Shown here: positions 1 to 8,286 of the stretch, piece by piece
How positions within the stretch are numbered: the first letter of the stretch is position 1
Layout: each line of letters begins with the position of its first letter
Source: Gracilimonas sp040877545
Lineage (GTDB): Bacteria > Bacteroidota > Rhodothermia > Balneolales > Balneolaceae
NCBI GenBank assembly: GCA_040877545.1
Contig: JBBDNN010000075.1
Location: 1-64,000 of the forward strand
Direction of reading: 5' to 3'
Length of the DNA stretch: 64,000 nt
Notes under the pieces: model-generated
What the model was told of the DNA's origin: nothing
The model's database searches: none
The model's input: the letters and a program-made list of their open reading frames with translations, nothing else
Position numbers and translations under genes: made by a program

Positions 1-312
1 TTTATCTGCCACAATATACCTTAACTTGGTGTCTACTAAAATGTAGCAACTCCACAGAGGCTGGTAGTATGGATTTACTCTGAATATTTTTGTAAATCAA
101 CTTTGCTGCCCCATCCCAACAGAACCCTATCTCTGTCTCTTTCTCCCAAAGGGACAGGCCTCCGGCACGTCTGAAAAAGTTCCCAAACATTAGCACCGCC
201 GCAAGGAAAGAGGACGCCTTGGCCAGAAGTTTGGCAGTGAAGGTAATTTGAGCCTTATGATTGTTCTTTATGGGAAAAAATAGATGGAAACTGAAAAACT
301 CTTACAGGCGTC

Positions 313-346
313 TCCTTCCTTGGCGTGCTTGCACGTTAGGGAAGGA
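313..346. repeat. Hairpin inside repeat unit 1
   Basis: The arms TCCTTCC (313-319) and GGAAGGA (340-346) enclose a second inverted pair, GCGTGC and GCACG, separated by two T. The structure is a long imperfect stem without a flanking T-run. It is therefore more like a REP-type or structural element than a terminator. Confidence 0.6.
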
Positions 347-612
347 ACAAGGATGGGTTGGTTCGCCAGGGGCTGGTAGTATGGATTTGCTCTGAATATT
401 TTTGTAAATCAACTTTGCTGCCCCACCCAACAGAACACTATCTCTGTCTCTTTCTCCCAAAGGGACAGGCCTTCGGCGCGCCTGAAAAAGTTCTCAAACC
501 TTAGCACCGCCGCAAGGAAAGAGAACGCTTTGGTGAGAAATTTAGTAATGAGGGCAACTTGGGCTTTATGATTGTTCTTTGTGAGAAAAAATAGATGGAA
601 ACTGAAAAACTC

Positions 613-846
613 TTACAGGCGTCTCCTTCCTTGGCGTGCTTGCACGTTAGGGAAGGAACAAGGATGGGTTGGTTCGCCAAGGGCTGGATGTTCGCAATGA
701 TCAACCAAAAAATCCCAATTGTCTTTAACCGCTGATTTCCATTCGCAGTGCCAACATCCAGGAAACTTACATTTCGACTTTATTTTTATTATGATTTGCT
801 CTGCTGCTGTAATTAAAGCATTCGCTTCTTCTTCCGTAACATACCA
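613..846 (-). pseudogene. Decayed minus-strand reading frame
   Basis: On the minus strand a frame of 77 codons runs from 846 to a TAA at 613-615. It includes the segments WYVTEEEANALITAAEQ and CKFPGCWHCEWKSAV and looks protein-like, with a Cys/His-rich patch. It has no start codon. An in-frame TAA lies just upstream, and the neighbouring frame reads WLKGYKLLPG directly before it, as if one base had been gained or lost. The last 24 codons run into the tandem repeat. I do not recognise the family. It may be a broken gene fused to repeat DNA, and a chance frame remains possible. Confidence 0.35.
624..657. repeat. Hairpin inside repeat unit 2
   Basis: This is the same hairpin as in the first repeat unit, 311 bp further on. 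It is unchanged in sequence although the surrounding copies have diverged, which suggests the hairpin is the conserved part of the unit. Confidence 0.6.
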
Positions 847-893
847 GGAAGCAGTTTATATCCTTTCAGCCATTTAAAAATAAGAGAGAGTGT

Positions 894-1016
894 CTATTCC
901 TTTCCAAAATAAACATAAACTTCATCGTTGACATATAAACCGTGTCTCGGTATAAGATTTGCTAGCCCTGCAGGACCATGATCTTCCGCCACATGAAATA
1001 TAGAGCGAGCCCCCAT
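894..1016 (-). pseudogene. Short C-terminal-like fragment, 40 codons
   Basis: A minus-strand frame from an ATG at 1014-1016 to TAG at 894-896 encodes 40 residues, including HVAEDHGPAGLANLIPRHG and ending YVNDEVYVYFGKE. The composition is that of a real protein and the frame stays open upstream of the ATG to about 1045. It could be the surviving 3' end of a gene whose 5' part was replaced by the GH130 gene that starts divergently here. It might also be a small intact gene. The family is not recognised. Confidence 0.35.
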
Positions 1017-1096
1017 AACGACCCATCGGACTATTTCATAAAAATAATGGTATCATGAATGCTAGTTTTTTTGAAATCACAGACCTTATCGAGAAT

Positions 1097-2020
1097 ATGC
1101 TAATTAAAAGATATCATAATAACCCAATCCTTACTAAGGATGATGTGCCTTATCAGGTGGCAACTGTTCATAATGCAGGTGTTGTAAAACACAACGACCG
1201 TTACATCATGATTTTCCGATCTCACAAGCACAATGGAAGAAGCATCCTGGGAAAAGCCGAAAGTGAGAACGGTTTTAATTTTGAAGTGGATGAAAAGCCA
1301 TTCATGACACCGGCTTCTGAAGGGATATTTAAAGAGTATGAAGAATATGGCGTGGAAGATCCGCGAATTACTTTTATAGATGGTGAATACCTGATCACCT
1401 ATAGTGCATACTCTCGGCATGGTGTACGGATAGGCCTGGCGAAAACAAAAGATTTTAAATCTGTAGAACGTTTTTCTCTTATTACGGAAGCAGATTATCG
1501 TAACATTGTAATCTTTCCTGAGAAATTTGACGGTTTATATGCGCGCCTCGATCGTCCTCACTCCGAAATATCCCCTTGGGCGATCTGGATTTCTTATTCC
1601 CCGGATCTGAAATATTGGGGCGAATCCAGGTTGATTATGAAACCTGTTCAATATCATTGGGATGAAATGAAAATTGGTCCCGGGGCACCGCCGATTAAAA
1701 CACCACGTGGCTGGTTAAATATTTATCACGGGGTATTTCCTACCATGGATGGTTGTGTGTACAGATTAGGTGTGGCATTACATAAACTTGAAGACCCTTC
1801 TGCCATAATTGCCGTTGGTGATGAATGGATACTTCACCCGGAAGAAGCTTACGAGCGCACCGGTTATGTGCATAATGTAGTATTCACCTGTGGAGCGGTT
1901 CCCGAAGAAGACGGCAGTGTTAAAATTTATTGGGGTGGTGCTGACACGGTTATGTGTGTAGGCACTGCAATAATAGAAGAACTTGTTGATCACTGTTTGG
2001 AAAAGCCCAGGAAATCATAA
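1097..2020 (+). CDS. GH130 family mannoside phosphorylase (first of three)
   Basis: A GH130-type five-bladed beta-propeller enzyme, expected to cleave beta-mannosides with phosphate and release mannose 1-phosphate in the cytoplasm. There is no signal peptide. The motif GVEDPR holds the presumed general acid Asp (residue 88), LDRP an Arg, MKIGPG a Lys (192) and YHG a His (211). These match the acid and most of the phosphate-binding residues known in mannosyl phosphorylases. I chose ATG 1097 because MLIKRYHNNPILT resembles the usual family start. ATG 1055 would add 14 residues without homology. The size (307 aa) suits the short GH130_2-type group. It converges with the MalK-like gene. Substrate linkage (beta-1,4 or beta-1,2) cannot be told from sequence alone. 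Confidence 0.88.
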   Translation: MLIKRYHNNPILTKDDVPYQVATVHNAGVVKHNDRYIMIFRSHKHNGRSILGKAESENGFNFEVDEKPFMTPASEGIFKEYEEYGVEDPRITFIDGEYLITYSAYSRHGVRIGLAKTKDFKSVERFSLITEADYRNIVIFPEKFDGLYARLDRPHSEISPWAIWISYSPDLKYWGESRLIMKPVQYHWDEMKIGPGAPPIKTPRGWLNIYHGVFPTMDGCVYRLGVALHKLEDPSAIIAVGDEWILHPEEAYERTGYVHNVVFTCGAVPEEDGSVKIYWGGADTVMCVGTAIIEELVDHCLEKPRKS

Positions 2021-2086
2021 ATCATCCCAATGCAGTCCTTCCACATCGATCAAAGAAACACTCACAATGGATGTGCGCAGGTATCA

Positions 2087-3190
2087 CTAATTCAAAAGAT
2101 TCTGTTCTGTTATTCCATCAAACAACTGAATTTTGTCAGGTTTTAAGTAGATACTAATCTTTTGCTCTATTTGGAGTGATTCAGTAGGGGGGATTTTTAC
2201 TTTCCATTCTTTATTGGCTTCGGGCGAAATATGTAAAAGAGAAACATCTCCCATATGTTCTATTAATTCTATTGAGGTGGGATTCATAGGGATGTCTGAT
2301 TCATTAAATTTGAGGGTGATGTCTTCAGGCCTGATACCTAACGTTATATTATCAAAATATTCATCTGATATTTCATTGACCAAATTCAGGGGAAGGTTAA
2401 ATGAAGTAAGTCCTGATTTACTTGTGAATACCGGCTTAGAGTTTTTAACACTAATCTTTCCCTTTAGGAAATTCATTGACGGACTGCCAATAAAGCTTGC
2501 TACAAACAAATTATTCGGATGGGAATACACTCTTATTGGAGTATCAATCTGCTGAATAACCCCTTTATCGATAATTGCTATTCGATCAGCCATGGTCATG
2601 GCTTCAACCTGATCATGGGTTACATAGATGCTGGTAGCCTTCTGCTTTTTGTGCAGTTTTAGCAGGTCGGTACGCATCTTAACCCTCAGTTTAGCATCCA
2701 GGTTACTAAGTGGTTCATCAAATAAAAATGCTTTTGGATTTCTGACAATTGCCCGGCCTACGGCAATCCGCTGTTTCTGTCCGCCGGAAAGCTGCTTAGG
2801 CTTCCGTTCCAGTAGTTCAGAGATATCTAAAAGTTCGGCTGTGTTTTTAACCAATTTATCAATTTCATCCTTTTTTACTTTCTTCATTTTTAATCCGAAA
2901 GCAAGATTATCATATACACTCATATGCGGGTAAAGCGCATAATTCTGAAAAACCATCGCAATATTCCGGTTTTTAGGCGGCGTTTCATTCACTTCCACCT
3001 GATCAATAATAATGGTGCCCTCATCAATAGTTTCAAGTCCTGAAATCATCCGTAGCAAGGTTGATTTTCCACAACCTGAGGGACCAACTAAAGCCAAAAA
3101 TTCCCCATTCAGAACGGATATACTTACATCGTTAACTACGGTATTCACACCAAATCTTTTAGTCACATTTTTCAACTCTATACTTGCCAT
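2087..3190 (-). CDS. Sugar ABC transporter ATP-binding protein, MalK/MsmK/UgpC type
   Basis: The ATPase subunit of a CUT1-type sugar importer. Visible motifs are Walker A GPSGCGKST near residue 37, Q-loop FQNYALYPH, signature LSGGQKQR, Walker B AFLFDEPLSNLD and the switch histidine in VTHDQ. About 130 C-terminal residues form the OB-fold regulatory region seen in MalK and UgpC. The start is ATG 3190, preceded by an alternative GTG at 3193. It lies 55 bp downstream of the oxidoreductase gene on the same strand, probably in one operon. The two permeases and the binding protein are about 12 kb away on the opposite strand with no ATPase of their own, so this is the likely partner. Such ATPases can also serve several transporters. 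Confidence 0.93.
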   Translation of the reverse strand: MASIELKNVTKRFGVNTVVNDVSISVLNGEFLALVGPSGCGKSTLLRMISGLETIDEGTIIIDQVEVNETPPKNRNIAMVFQNYALYPHMSVYDNLAFGLKMKKVKKDEIDKLVKNTAELLDISELLERKPKQLSGGQKQRIAVGRAIVRNPKAFLFDEPLSNLDAKLRVKMRTDLLKLHKKQKATSIYVTHDQVEAMTMADRIAIIDKGVIQQIDTPIRVYSHPNNLFVASFIGSPSMNFLKGKISVKNSKPVFTSKSGLTSFNLPLNLVNEISDEYFDNITLGIRPEDITLKFNESDIPMNPTSIELIEHMGDVSLLHISPEANKEWKVKIPPTESLQIEQKISIYLKPDKIQLFDGITEQNLLN

Positions 3191-3244
3191 CACACTCCGA
3201 TTATTTAAAAACGATAATTATAAGCAGATTGAAAATCATCTGCC

Positions 3245-4330
3245 CTAAGAACTTGAATTTTGAGTGGCTTCTTCAGCCACATAAACTGCCTTTATTGCAT
3301 CATCGAGCGTAACCCGTGTTTGATGATTTTGATCCTTCACTTTTTGGTAAAAATCCTGAAGAATCTTTTGTAAGGCCAAAGCATACAATTCTTTTTTAGA
3401 TTGAGATGAAGCAAAGGACCCTTCAATGAGGTGAGTATAATCAAACAACTCTCCTCTTACTTTCTTGGCGTTTACAGGTTTCCTGGCGGTGAACCTGATA
3501 TTAGGCAGTTTTTGTAATTCTTCTTCGATCATTTTATTCCCCAGTATTATAAAGTTTCCCGATTCGGGAATCCAGCCATCCAGCTCAAATTGGGCGGTAT
3601 TAAATACAAACCGCATGTTAGTACGTTCAAAAATATCGGGACGGGTAAATGAATGATAATGAGAAGCCAATAGCCCATTTTTATACTGTACTGTGGCAGA
3701 CATTCGGTCTGTTTGAGTAGTATTTCTTTGGTCTGAAAAACCCGAGATATGTTCGATTTCTCCGGCCTGAAACCAATGTACGATGTCGATGAAATGAACC
3801 GCGTGCTCTATTAAAATACCGCCTGAAACCTTTTTATCCCAAAACCAATGAGAGGGAGGAAGGGTCTCATCTTGTGCATAATTTTCAACATAAAATCGTT
3901 CTAGAGATCCAAATAAATTTTCGCTGTGAAAAGCATGTAAAATTTCCAGGAGAGGGTTGAACCGCTGAAGAAAATCGACCATAACTATTCCATTGAATTC
4001 AGATGCAGCCTTCTTGATTTCTTTACACAATTTGGCAGAGATTGCGAGCGGCTTTTCTGTAAGTACATGTTTTCCTGCTTTTAAACTTGCAAGGGTAATT
4101 TCAGCATGTGAAACCGGAGGGGTTGAAATGATAACGGCATCAACTTCTTCTAATTGGAGTAAATCATTCCAGTTTTTCAGAAATGTAATATCGCCGGGAA
4201 TTTCTGCTGAATTTTTAAATTTATCAGCTACACAAATTACCTCAAAGAACTCTGAGTGAGAGAGAGCATCGTAAATAAAATTTCCAAATCCGCCAAAACC
4301 AATGATGCCAATCCTAATTTTATTACTCAT
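3245..4330 (-). CDS. Gfo/Idh/MocA family NAD(P)-dependent oxidoreductase
   Basis: A 361-residue sugar or polyol dehydrogenase-like protein. The N-terminal Rossmann fold begins with GIIGFGGFGNF. The EKPLA motif (TEKPLAIS) carries the family lysine, and GGILIEHAVHFIDIVHWF contributes the H-x-x-D catalytic type of segment. The rest is the alpha/beta substrate domain. The gene is divergent from the LacI-family regulator. The 103-bp gap holds a palindromic operator candidate, so both are likely controlled together. In this setting it may oxidise or epimerise a sugar released by the GH130 enzymes, but the substrate is inference only. Confidence 0.88.
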   Translation of the reverse strand: MSNKIRIGIIGFGGFGNFIYDALSHSEFFEVICVADKFKNSAEIPGDITFLKNWNDLLQLEEVDAVIISTPPVSHAEITLASLKAGKHVLTEKPLAISAKLCKEIKKAASEFNGIVMVDFLQRFNPLLEILHAFHSENLFGSLERFYVENYAQDETLPPSHWFWDKKVSGGILIEHAVHFIDIVHWFQAGEIEHISGFSDQRNTTQTDRMSATVQYKNGLLASHYHSFTRPDIFERTNMRFVFNTAQFELDGWIPESGNFIILGNKMIEEELQKLPNIRFTARKPVNAKKVRGELFDYTHLIEGSFASSQSKKELYALALQKILQDFYQKVKDQNHQTRVTLDDAIKAVYVAEEATQNSSS

Positions 4331-4395
4331 TTAGAAAACTTTTAATCATGCGAAAAATATTTTTTGACTTTTGCCCTAATTTCCAGAAACTTATA

Positions 4396-4405
4396 GAAGC
4401 GCTTC
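4396..4405. promoter_or_regulatory. Candidate LacI-family operator in divergent region
   Basis: GAAGCGCTTC is a perfect 10-bp palindrome. It extends to ATAGAAGCGCTTCGAT with a single mismatched pair. It has the central CG and AAGCGCTT core common to LacI/CcpA-type operators and lies 29 bp upstream of the regulator start and 66 bp from the divergent oxidoreductase start. Autoregulation and joint control of the divergent operon are the natural reading. Confidence 0.65.
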
Positions 4406-4433
4406 GATAAATCAAAAATAATTTTATTGACCT

Positions 4434-5480
4434 TTGAGTAATACGAAATCTAAAAAGAAAGTAACGATTAAAGATGTAGCCTCGCATGCCAATGCGTCCA
4501 TGTCCACAGTATCAATGGTGGTTAATGGAAAAGGGTATGTGAGTGATGAAAAAAGAAAAGATATTTTAAGTTCGATTCGTGAACTGGAGTATGTTCCCTC
4601 AACTTCAGCAAGAAATTTAGCATCCAACCGTACAAATAACATTGGTTTTATTTTGCGGGAATCGCATTTCACCCTTAGTGAGCCCTTCTATACACGCATT
4701 TTCCTGGGTACTGAATTCGAAAGCAAGAATCATAATTTTTATGTACTTCTTGCTACAGTAACCGATGATTACCAGAAAGGAATGGATACCCCCCGGCTGC
4801 TGAAAGAAAGAAATGTGGATGGGATTATCATTGCCGGAAAGGTTAATCAGGATTTGCTGATGGAAGTTGAAGACTCCGGCATTCCTTTTGTATTGGTAGA
4901 TTATCAATATAAATCTTACCCCTGCATAACGGTTGATAATTTAAATGCCGGGATCGAAGCGGTTCGATACTTAATCGAAAAAGGACATTCTGAAATAGCT
5001 TTTATAGGAGCAGATCTCAGTCACCCCAGTATATCAGCACGGCTTGAAGGCTACCAACTCTCTATGCTGAAAGCGGGATACAAAGATACAAGCCACTTAA
5101 TTTTTATAGGTGAAGATCAGTTTCCAACGCTTCAAACCGGCTATGACTTAGCAGGAAAAGTTTTCACATCTGGAGAAAAACCTACAGCGGTTTTTTGTGC
5201 AAATGACGCCATGGCTTTAGGCCTTATGAAGTACGCAGAGCAGAAAAAAATAAAAATACCGGAGGAAGTCGCTGTCATAGGATTTGATGATGTAGAGGGC
5301 GCCAAATTTTCATCTCCACAACTCACTACTGTACGGGTATTTAAAGAACAAATTGGAGAATTGGCACTGCAGCATTTGGCGCAACTTTTAGAAGATGATT
5401 TTAAAAATGATACTAAATATGAACGCAGTAATCATATGCTGAAGATTCCCACGCAATTGGTGATTAGAGAATCGACATAA
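4434..5480 (+). CDS. LacI family transcriptional regulator
   Basis: A 348-residue repressor. The N-terminal helix-turn-helix and hinge (residues about 10-60) read VTIKDVASHANASMSTVSMV and later YVPSTSARNLAS. The C-terminal periplasmic-binding-like sensor domain contains NVDGIIIAG, ISARLEGY and AVIGFDDVEGA. The start is TTG at 4434, which gives the standard spacing to the HTH; no ATG lies upstream in frame. It probably binds the palindromes at 4396-4405 and 5495-5508 and controls the surrounding sugar locus. The effector would be a sugar or sugar phosphate from the pathway and is not known. Confidence 0.94.
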   Translation: MSNTKSKKKVTIKDVASHANASMSTVSMVVNGKGYVSDEKRKDILSSIRELEYVPSTSARNLASNRTNNIGFILRESHFTLSEPFYTRIFLGTEFESKNHNFYVLLATVTDDYQKGMDTPRLLKERNVDGIIIAGKVNQDLLMEVEDSGIPFVLVDYQYKSYPCITVDNLNAGIEAVRYLIEKGHSEIAFIGADLSHPSISARLEGYQLSMLKAGYKDTSHLIFIGEDQFPTLQTGYDLAGKVFTSGEKPTAVFCANDAMALGLMKYAEQKKIKIPEEVAVIGFDDVEGAKFSSPQLTTVRVFKEQIGELALQHLAQLLEDDFKNDTKYERSNHMLKIPTQLVIREST

Positions 5481-5494
5481 TTTTTTTGAATGCA

Positions 5495-5508
5495 TGGAAA
5501 CGCTTTCA
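5495..5508 (+). promoter_or_regulatory. Candidate LacI-family operator upstream of the uptake operon
   Basis: TGGAAACGCTTTCA has the layout of LacI/CcpA-family operators (TGnAAnCG....CA) with a central CG. It sits just after the regulator gene and 60 bp before the start of the secreted jelly-roll protein. With the palindrome at 4396 it forms a pair of related sites flanking the regulator gene. Confidence 0.65.
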
Positions 5509-5567
5509 GCAAAATATAGTAGGAGAATATTTTGCGGAAGTTCAACACTAAAAAGAAAAAGTAACAT

Positions 5568-8204
5568 ATGAAAACTTATACAATATCTTGTTTTAGCATG
5601 TTTTTGATTCTCGCTTTATTTAGCGGTACAAATACATTTGCTCAAACTACAAACAATGAAAGCATTAACCTGCTTGGTAACGGTGGATTTGAGACAGATG
5701 CACCGGCATACTGGGCACCGGAAGGAGATGGAGCGGAGTGGAGCACCGAGCAAAGCCGAACGCCGAACTATAGTTTAAAACTCAGTGGCAGTGAGGCCTC
5801 TGCGTGGACACAGGCAGAAGCGGTACGCAATTGGGTTCCGGGTATTCCGGCAGGCGATAATCCAGAGTTGATTATTGGAGGCTGGGTATATGTGGAAGGA
5901 GTAAATACCTCCCCGGCCAGCGATGCGGAGAAATTCCAGCTGGTATATGAATTCAAAGATTCAGAAGGCAATGATGTGCTGGGGGATCCGGTGGTATTGG
6001 ATGTTCCGCAGGATGCTGCCGACTCGGATGGCTGGGTGGAATTAAGCAGCGAATCGCTGGGAGCTATTACTCTTCCGAGCGAACAAGCTGCCACCAGCGT
6101 AAGCATCACCTTCCGCAAGGGAGCCGATGCAACAGGTACGGTGTACATGGATGACATTTTTCTGCGGGCCGCCGAAGGCGCTGAAGGCTGGACCGGAGAT
6201 TGGTTTAATGCCAACCTGGATATGGGCGATACCTGGTACAATTACGTCCCTGATTTTAGTTTGGGATTAGAAGGCTGGCCGGAATCGTGGCAGTTCATGA
6301 TGAGCCGGACCGATGAGGATGCCCACAGCGGAGATTATAGCCTTCGCATAGAAGAATTAGATCCTGCAGCACCGGAAGCGGTGGCAATCAGCGACCGTGT
6401 TCCTGTAGCAGAGGGCGAGCCGGTACTGGTAAGTTTTTGGGTGAAGCATGAAGATGTACCTGATTCCGATAGTATCGGAGTGGGGGAGAACAACATCGGG
6501 ATGACCGCCCTGTGGTATAGCAGCATGGAATCAGGGGCAGCCGGTTACAATGAAATCGGTGGACTTGATATCCGGTTAAATGGGGATTATAACCCGAATG
6601 TAATTCCCCTGGCTGAGCGCGTGGAAAGCAGTGGATGGACCCAGTACGCCTTTGTAGTATACCCGGCGGAAGATGCGGCAGGCATGGAGCTTCGTCTTCG
6701 CTACTGGCATGGTTTCGAAGGAGTAACTTTCTGGGATGATGTATTTATTGCTTCTGCTTCTGATGTAATAAATGATCTTGATGCTCTTTTGAGTAACGGT
6801 GGATTTGAGACGGATGTACCGGCTTACTGGTCACCGGAAGGAGATGGAGCGGAGTGGAGCACCGAGCAAAGCCGAACGCCGAACTATAGTTTAAAACTCA
6901 GTGGCAGTGAGGCCTCTGCGTGGACACAGGCAGAAGCGGTACGCAATTGGGTTCCGGGTATTCCGGCAGGCGATAATCCAGAGTTGATTATTGGAGGCTG
7001 GGTATATGTGGAAGGAGTAAATACCTCCCCGGCCAGCGATGCGGAGAAATTCCAGCTGGTATATGAATTCAAAGATTCAGAAGGCAATGATGTGCTGGGG
7101 GATCCGGTGGTATTGGATGTTCCGCAGGATGCTGCCGACTCGGATGGCTGGGTGGAATTAAGCAGCGAATCGCTGGGAGCTATTACTCTTCCGAGCGAAC
7201 AAGCTGCCACCAGCGTAAGCATCACCTTCCGCAAGGGAGCCGATGCAACAGGTACGGTGTACATGGATGACATTTTTCTGCGGGCCGCCGAAGGCGCTGA
7301 AGGCTGGACCGGAGATTGGTTTAATGCCAACCTGGATATGGGCGATACCTGGTACAATTACGTCCCTGATTTTAGTTTGGGATTAGAAGGCTGGCCGGAA
7401 TCGTGGCAGTTCATGATGAGCCGGACCGATGAGGATGCCCACAGCGGAGATTATAGCCTTCGCATAGAAGAATTAGATCCTGCAGCACCGGAAGCGGTGG
7501 CAATCAGCGACCGTGTTCCTGTAGCAGAGGGCGAGCCGGTACTGGTAAGTTTTTGGGTGAAGCATGAAGATGTACCTGATTCCGATAGTATCGGAGTGGG
7601 GGAGAACAACATCGGGATGACCGCCCTGTGGTATAGCAGCATGGAATCAGGGGCAGCCGGTTACAATGAAATCGGTGGACTTGATATCCGGTTAAATGGG
7701 GATTATAACCCGAATGTAATTCCCCTGGCTGAGCGCGTGGAAAGCAGTGGATGGACCCAGTACGCCTTTGTAGTATACCCGGCGGAAGATGCGGCAGGCA
7801 TGGAGCTTCGTCTTCGCTACTGGCATGGTTTCGAAGGAGTAACTTTCTGGGATGATGTTCAAATAGTTAATTTGAGTGGATTAGAAATTGGTAGCGGCCC
7901 CACTGTCTCTATTGAAGAAGGTAAATCTGAGACACCTTCAAAGATTCATTTGAATCAAAATTATCCAAATCCATTCAACCCAACTACAAGGATTTCATTC
8001 GAATTACCGGCATCTGATGTAGTTAGCCTGGAAGTATATAATATGCTTGGCCAGAAAGTTTCACAGCTGTTAAGTAACGCTAAATTGAGCAGTGGAGCAC
8101 ATTCTTTCGAGTTTGATGCTTTAAACCTCCCAAGTGGCATTTACCTGTATCGTTTAGATACAAGTAACTTTTCAGAAGTGAAAAAGATGACATTGATTAA
8201 ATAA
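5568..8204 (+). CDS. Secreted tandem jelly-roll protein with type IX secretion tail
   Basis: An 878-residue exported protein. An N-terminal signal peptide ends near TNTFAQ. Two copies of a 372-residue unit follow, each with two beta-sandwich domains of carbohydrate-binding-module appearance (GNGGFETD... and SLGLEGWPESWQF...). The C-terminus is a type A sorting/secretion tail of about 85 residues starting at LNQNYPNPFNPTTRISFEL and ending KKMTLIK. This tail is typical of proteins moved by the type IX system to the cell surface. The gene heads the run leading to the TonB receptor and has a LacI-type operator just upstream. It is likely a surface glycan-binding protein feeding the receptor. No catalytic motif was seen, so enzymatic activity is not proposed. 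Confidence 0.85.
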   Translation: MKTYTISCFSMFLILALFSGTNTFAQTTNNESINLLGNGGFETDAPAYWAPEGDGAEWSTEQSRTPNYSLKLSGSEASAWTQAEAVRNWVPGIPAGDNPELIIGGWVYVEGVNTSPASDAEKFQLVYEFKDSEGNDVLGDPVVLDVPQDAADSDGWVELSSESLGAITLPSEQAATSVSITFRKGADATGTVYMDDIFLRAAEGAEGWTGDWFNANLDMGDTWYNYVPDFSLGLEGWPESWQFMMSRTDEDAHSGDYSLRIEELDPAAPEAVAISDRVPVAEGEPVLVSFWVKHEDVPDSDSIGVGENNIGMTALWYSSMESGAAGYNEIGGLDIRLNGDYNPNVIPLAERVESSGWTQYAFVVYPAEDAAGMELRLRYWHGFEGVTFWDDVFIASASDVINDLDALLSNGGFETDVPAYWSPEGDGAEWSTEQSRTPNYSLKLSGSEASAWTQAEAVRNWVPGIPAGDNPELIIGGWVYVEGVNTSPASDAEKFQLVYEFKDSEGNDVLGDPVVLDVPQDAADSDGWVELSSESLGAITLPSEQAATSVSITFRKGADATGTVYMDDIFLRAAEGAEGWTGDWFNANLDMGDTWYNYVPDFSLGLEGWPESWQFMMSRTDEDAHSGDYSLRIEELDPAAPEAVAISDRVPVAEGEPVLVSFWVKHEDVPDSDSIGVGENNIGMTALWYSSMESGAAGYNEIGGLDIRLNGDYNPNVIPLAERVESSGWTQYAFVVYPAEDAAGMELRLRYWHGFEGVTFWDDVQIVNLSGLEIGSGPTVSIEEGKSETPSKIHLNQNYPNPFNPTTRISFELPASDVVSLEVYNMLGQKVSQLLSNAKLSSGAHSFEFDALNLPSGIYLYRLDTSNFSEVKKMTLIK
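5678..7858 (+). repeat. 1116-bp in-frame tandem duplication inside a surface-protein gene
   Basis: The segment starting TAACGGTGGATTTGAGAC at 5678 recurs at 6794, a period of 1116 bp (372 codons). From 5716-6742 and 6832-7858 the copies appear identical over 1,027 bp. Differences cluster only in the first 40 bases and at the distal junctions. Synonymous sites are also unchanged, pointing to a very recent duplication or active gene conversion. Confidence 0.92.
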
Positions 8205-8240
8205 GGAAGGATTAAAACCGACCATTAGTATATCATTAGT

Positions 8241-8266
8241 TCCGGGTTGATAGCCCGGAGCTTCTT
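8241..8266 (+). terminator. Intercistronic hairpin before the TonB receptor gene
   Basis: TCCGGG and CCCGGA pair around a 7-base loop and are followed by GCTTCTTT. The T-run is weak, so it may act as a partial terminator or as an mRNA-processing or stability hairpin between the abundant surface protein and the downstream receptor gene. Confidence 0.4.
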
Positions 8267-8286
8267 TAATAACAAAAAATAAATGT

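Larger units (their letters stand above)
59..681. repeat. Two tandem copies of a 312-bp unit
   Basis: A unit beginning GGCTGGTAGTATGGATTT starts at 59 and again at 371, so the period is 312 bp. The copies differ at scattered single bases and one 1-base indel, so this is an older, diverged duplication. Each copy contains an inverted repeat with arms TCCTTCC and GGAAGGA around an inner GCGTGC/GCACG pair. Short open frames on the minus strand cross the copies but show no family I recognise. The unit could be a non-coding dispersed repeat, or the 3' part of a decayed element. The function is unknown. Confidence 0.85.

Noticed and set aside
59..681. Possible CRISPR array from the repeated units near the window start
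   Set aside because: Only two copies with a 312-bp period and no short repeat-spacer pattern. No cas genes are present.
501..704. 67-codon minus-strand frame in the second repeat unit
   Set aside because: It lies inside the repeat, is not matched by an equal frame in the first copy, and shows no domain. Treated as a chance frame.
5768..7642. Identical pairs of minus-strand frames within the duplicated surface-protein gene
   Set aside because: They are shadows of the plus-strand coding sequence. They appear twice only because the gene is internally duplicated.
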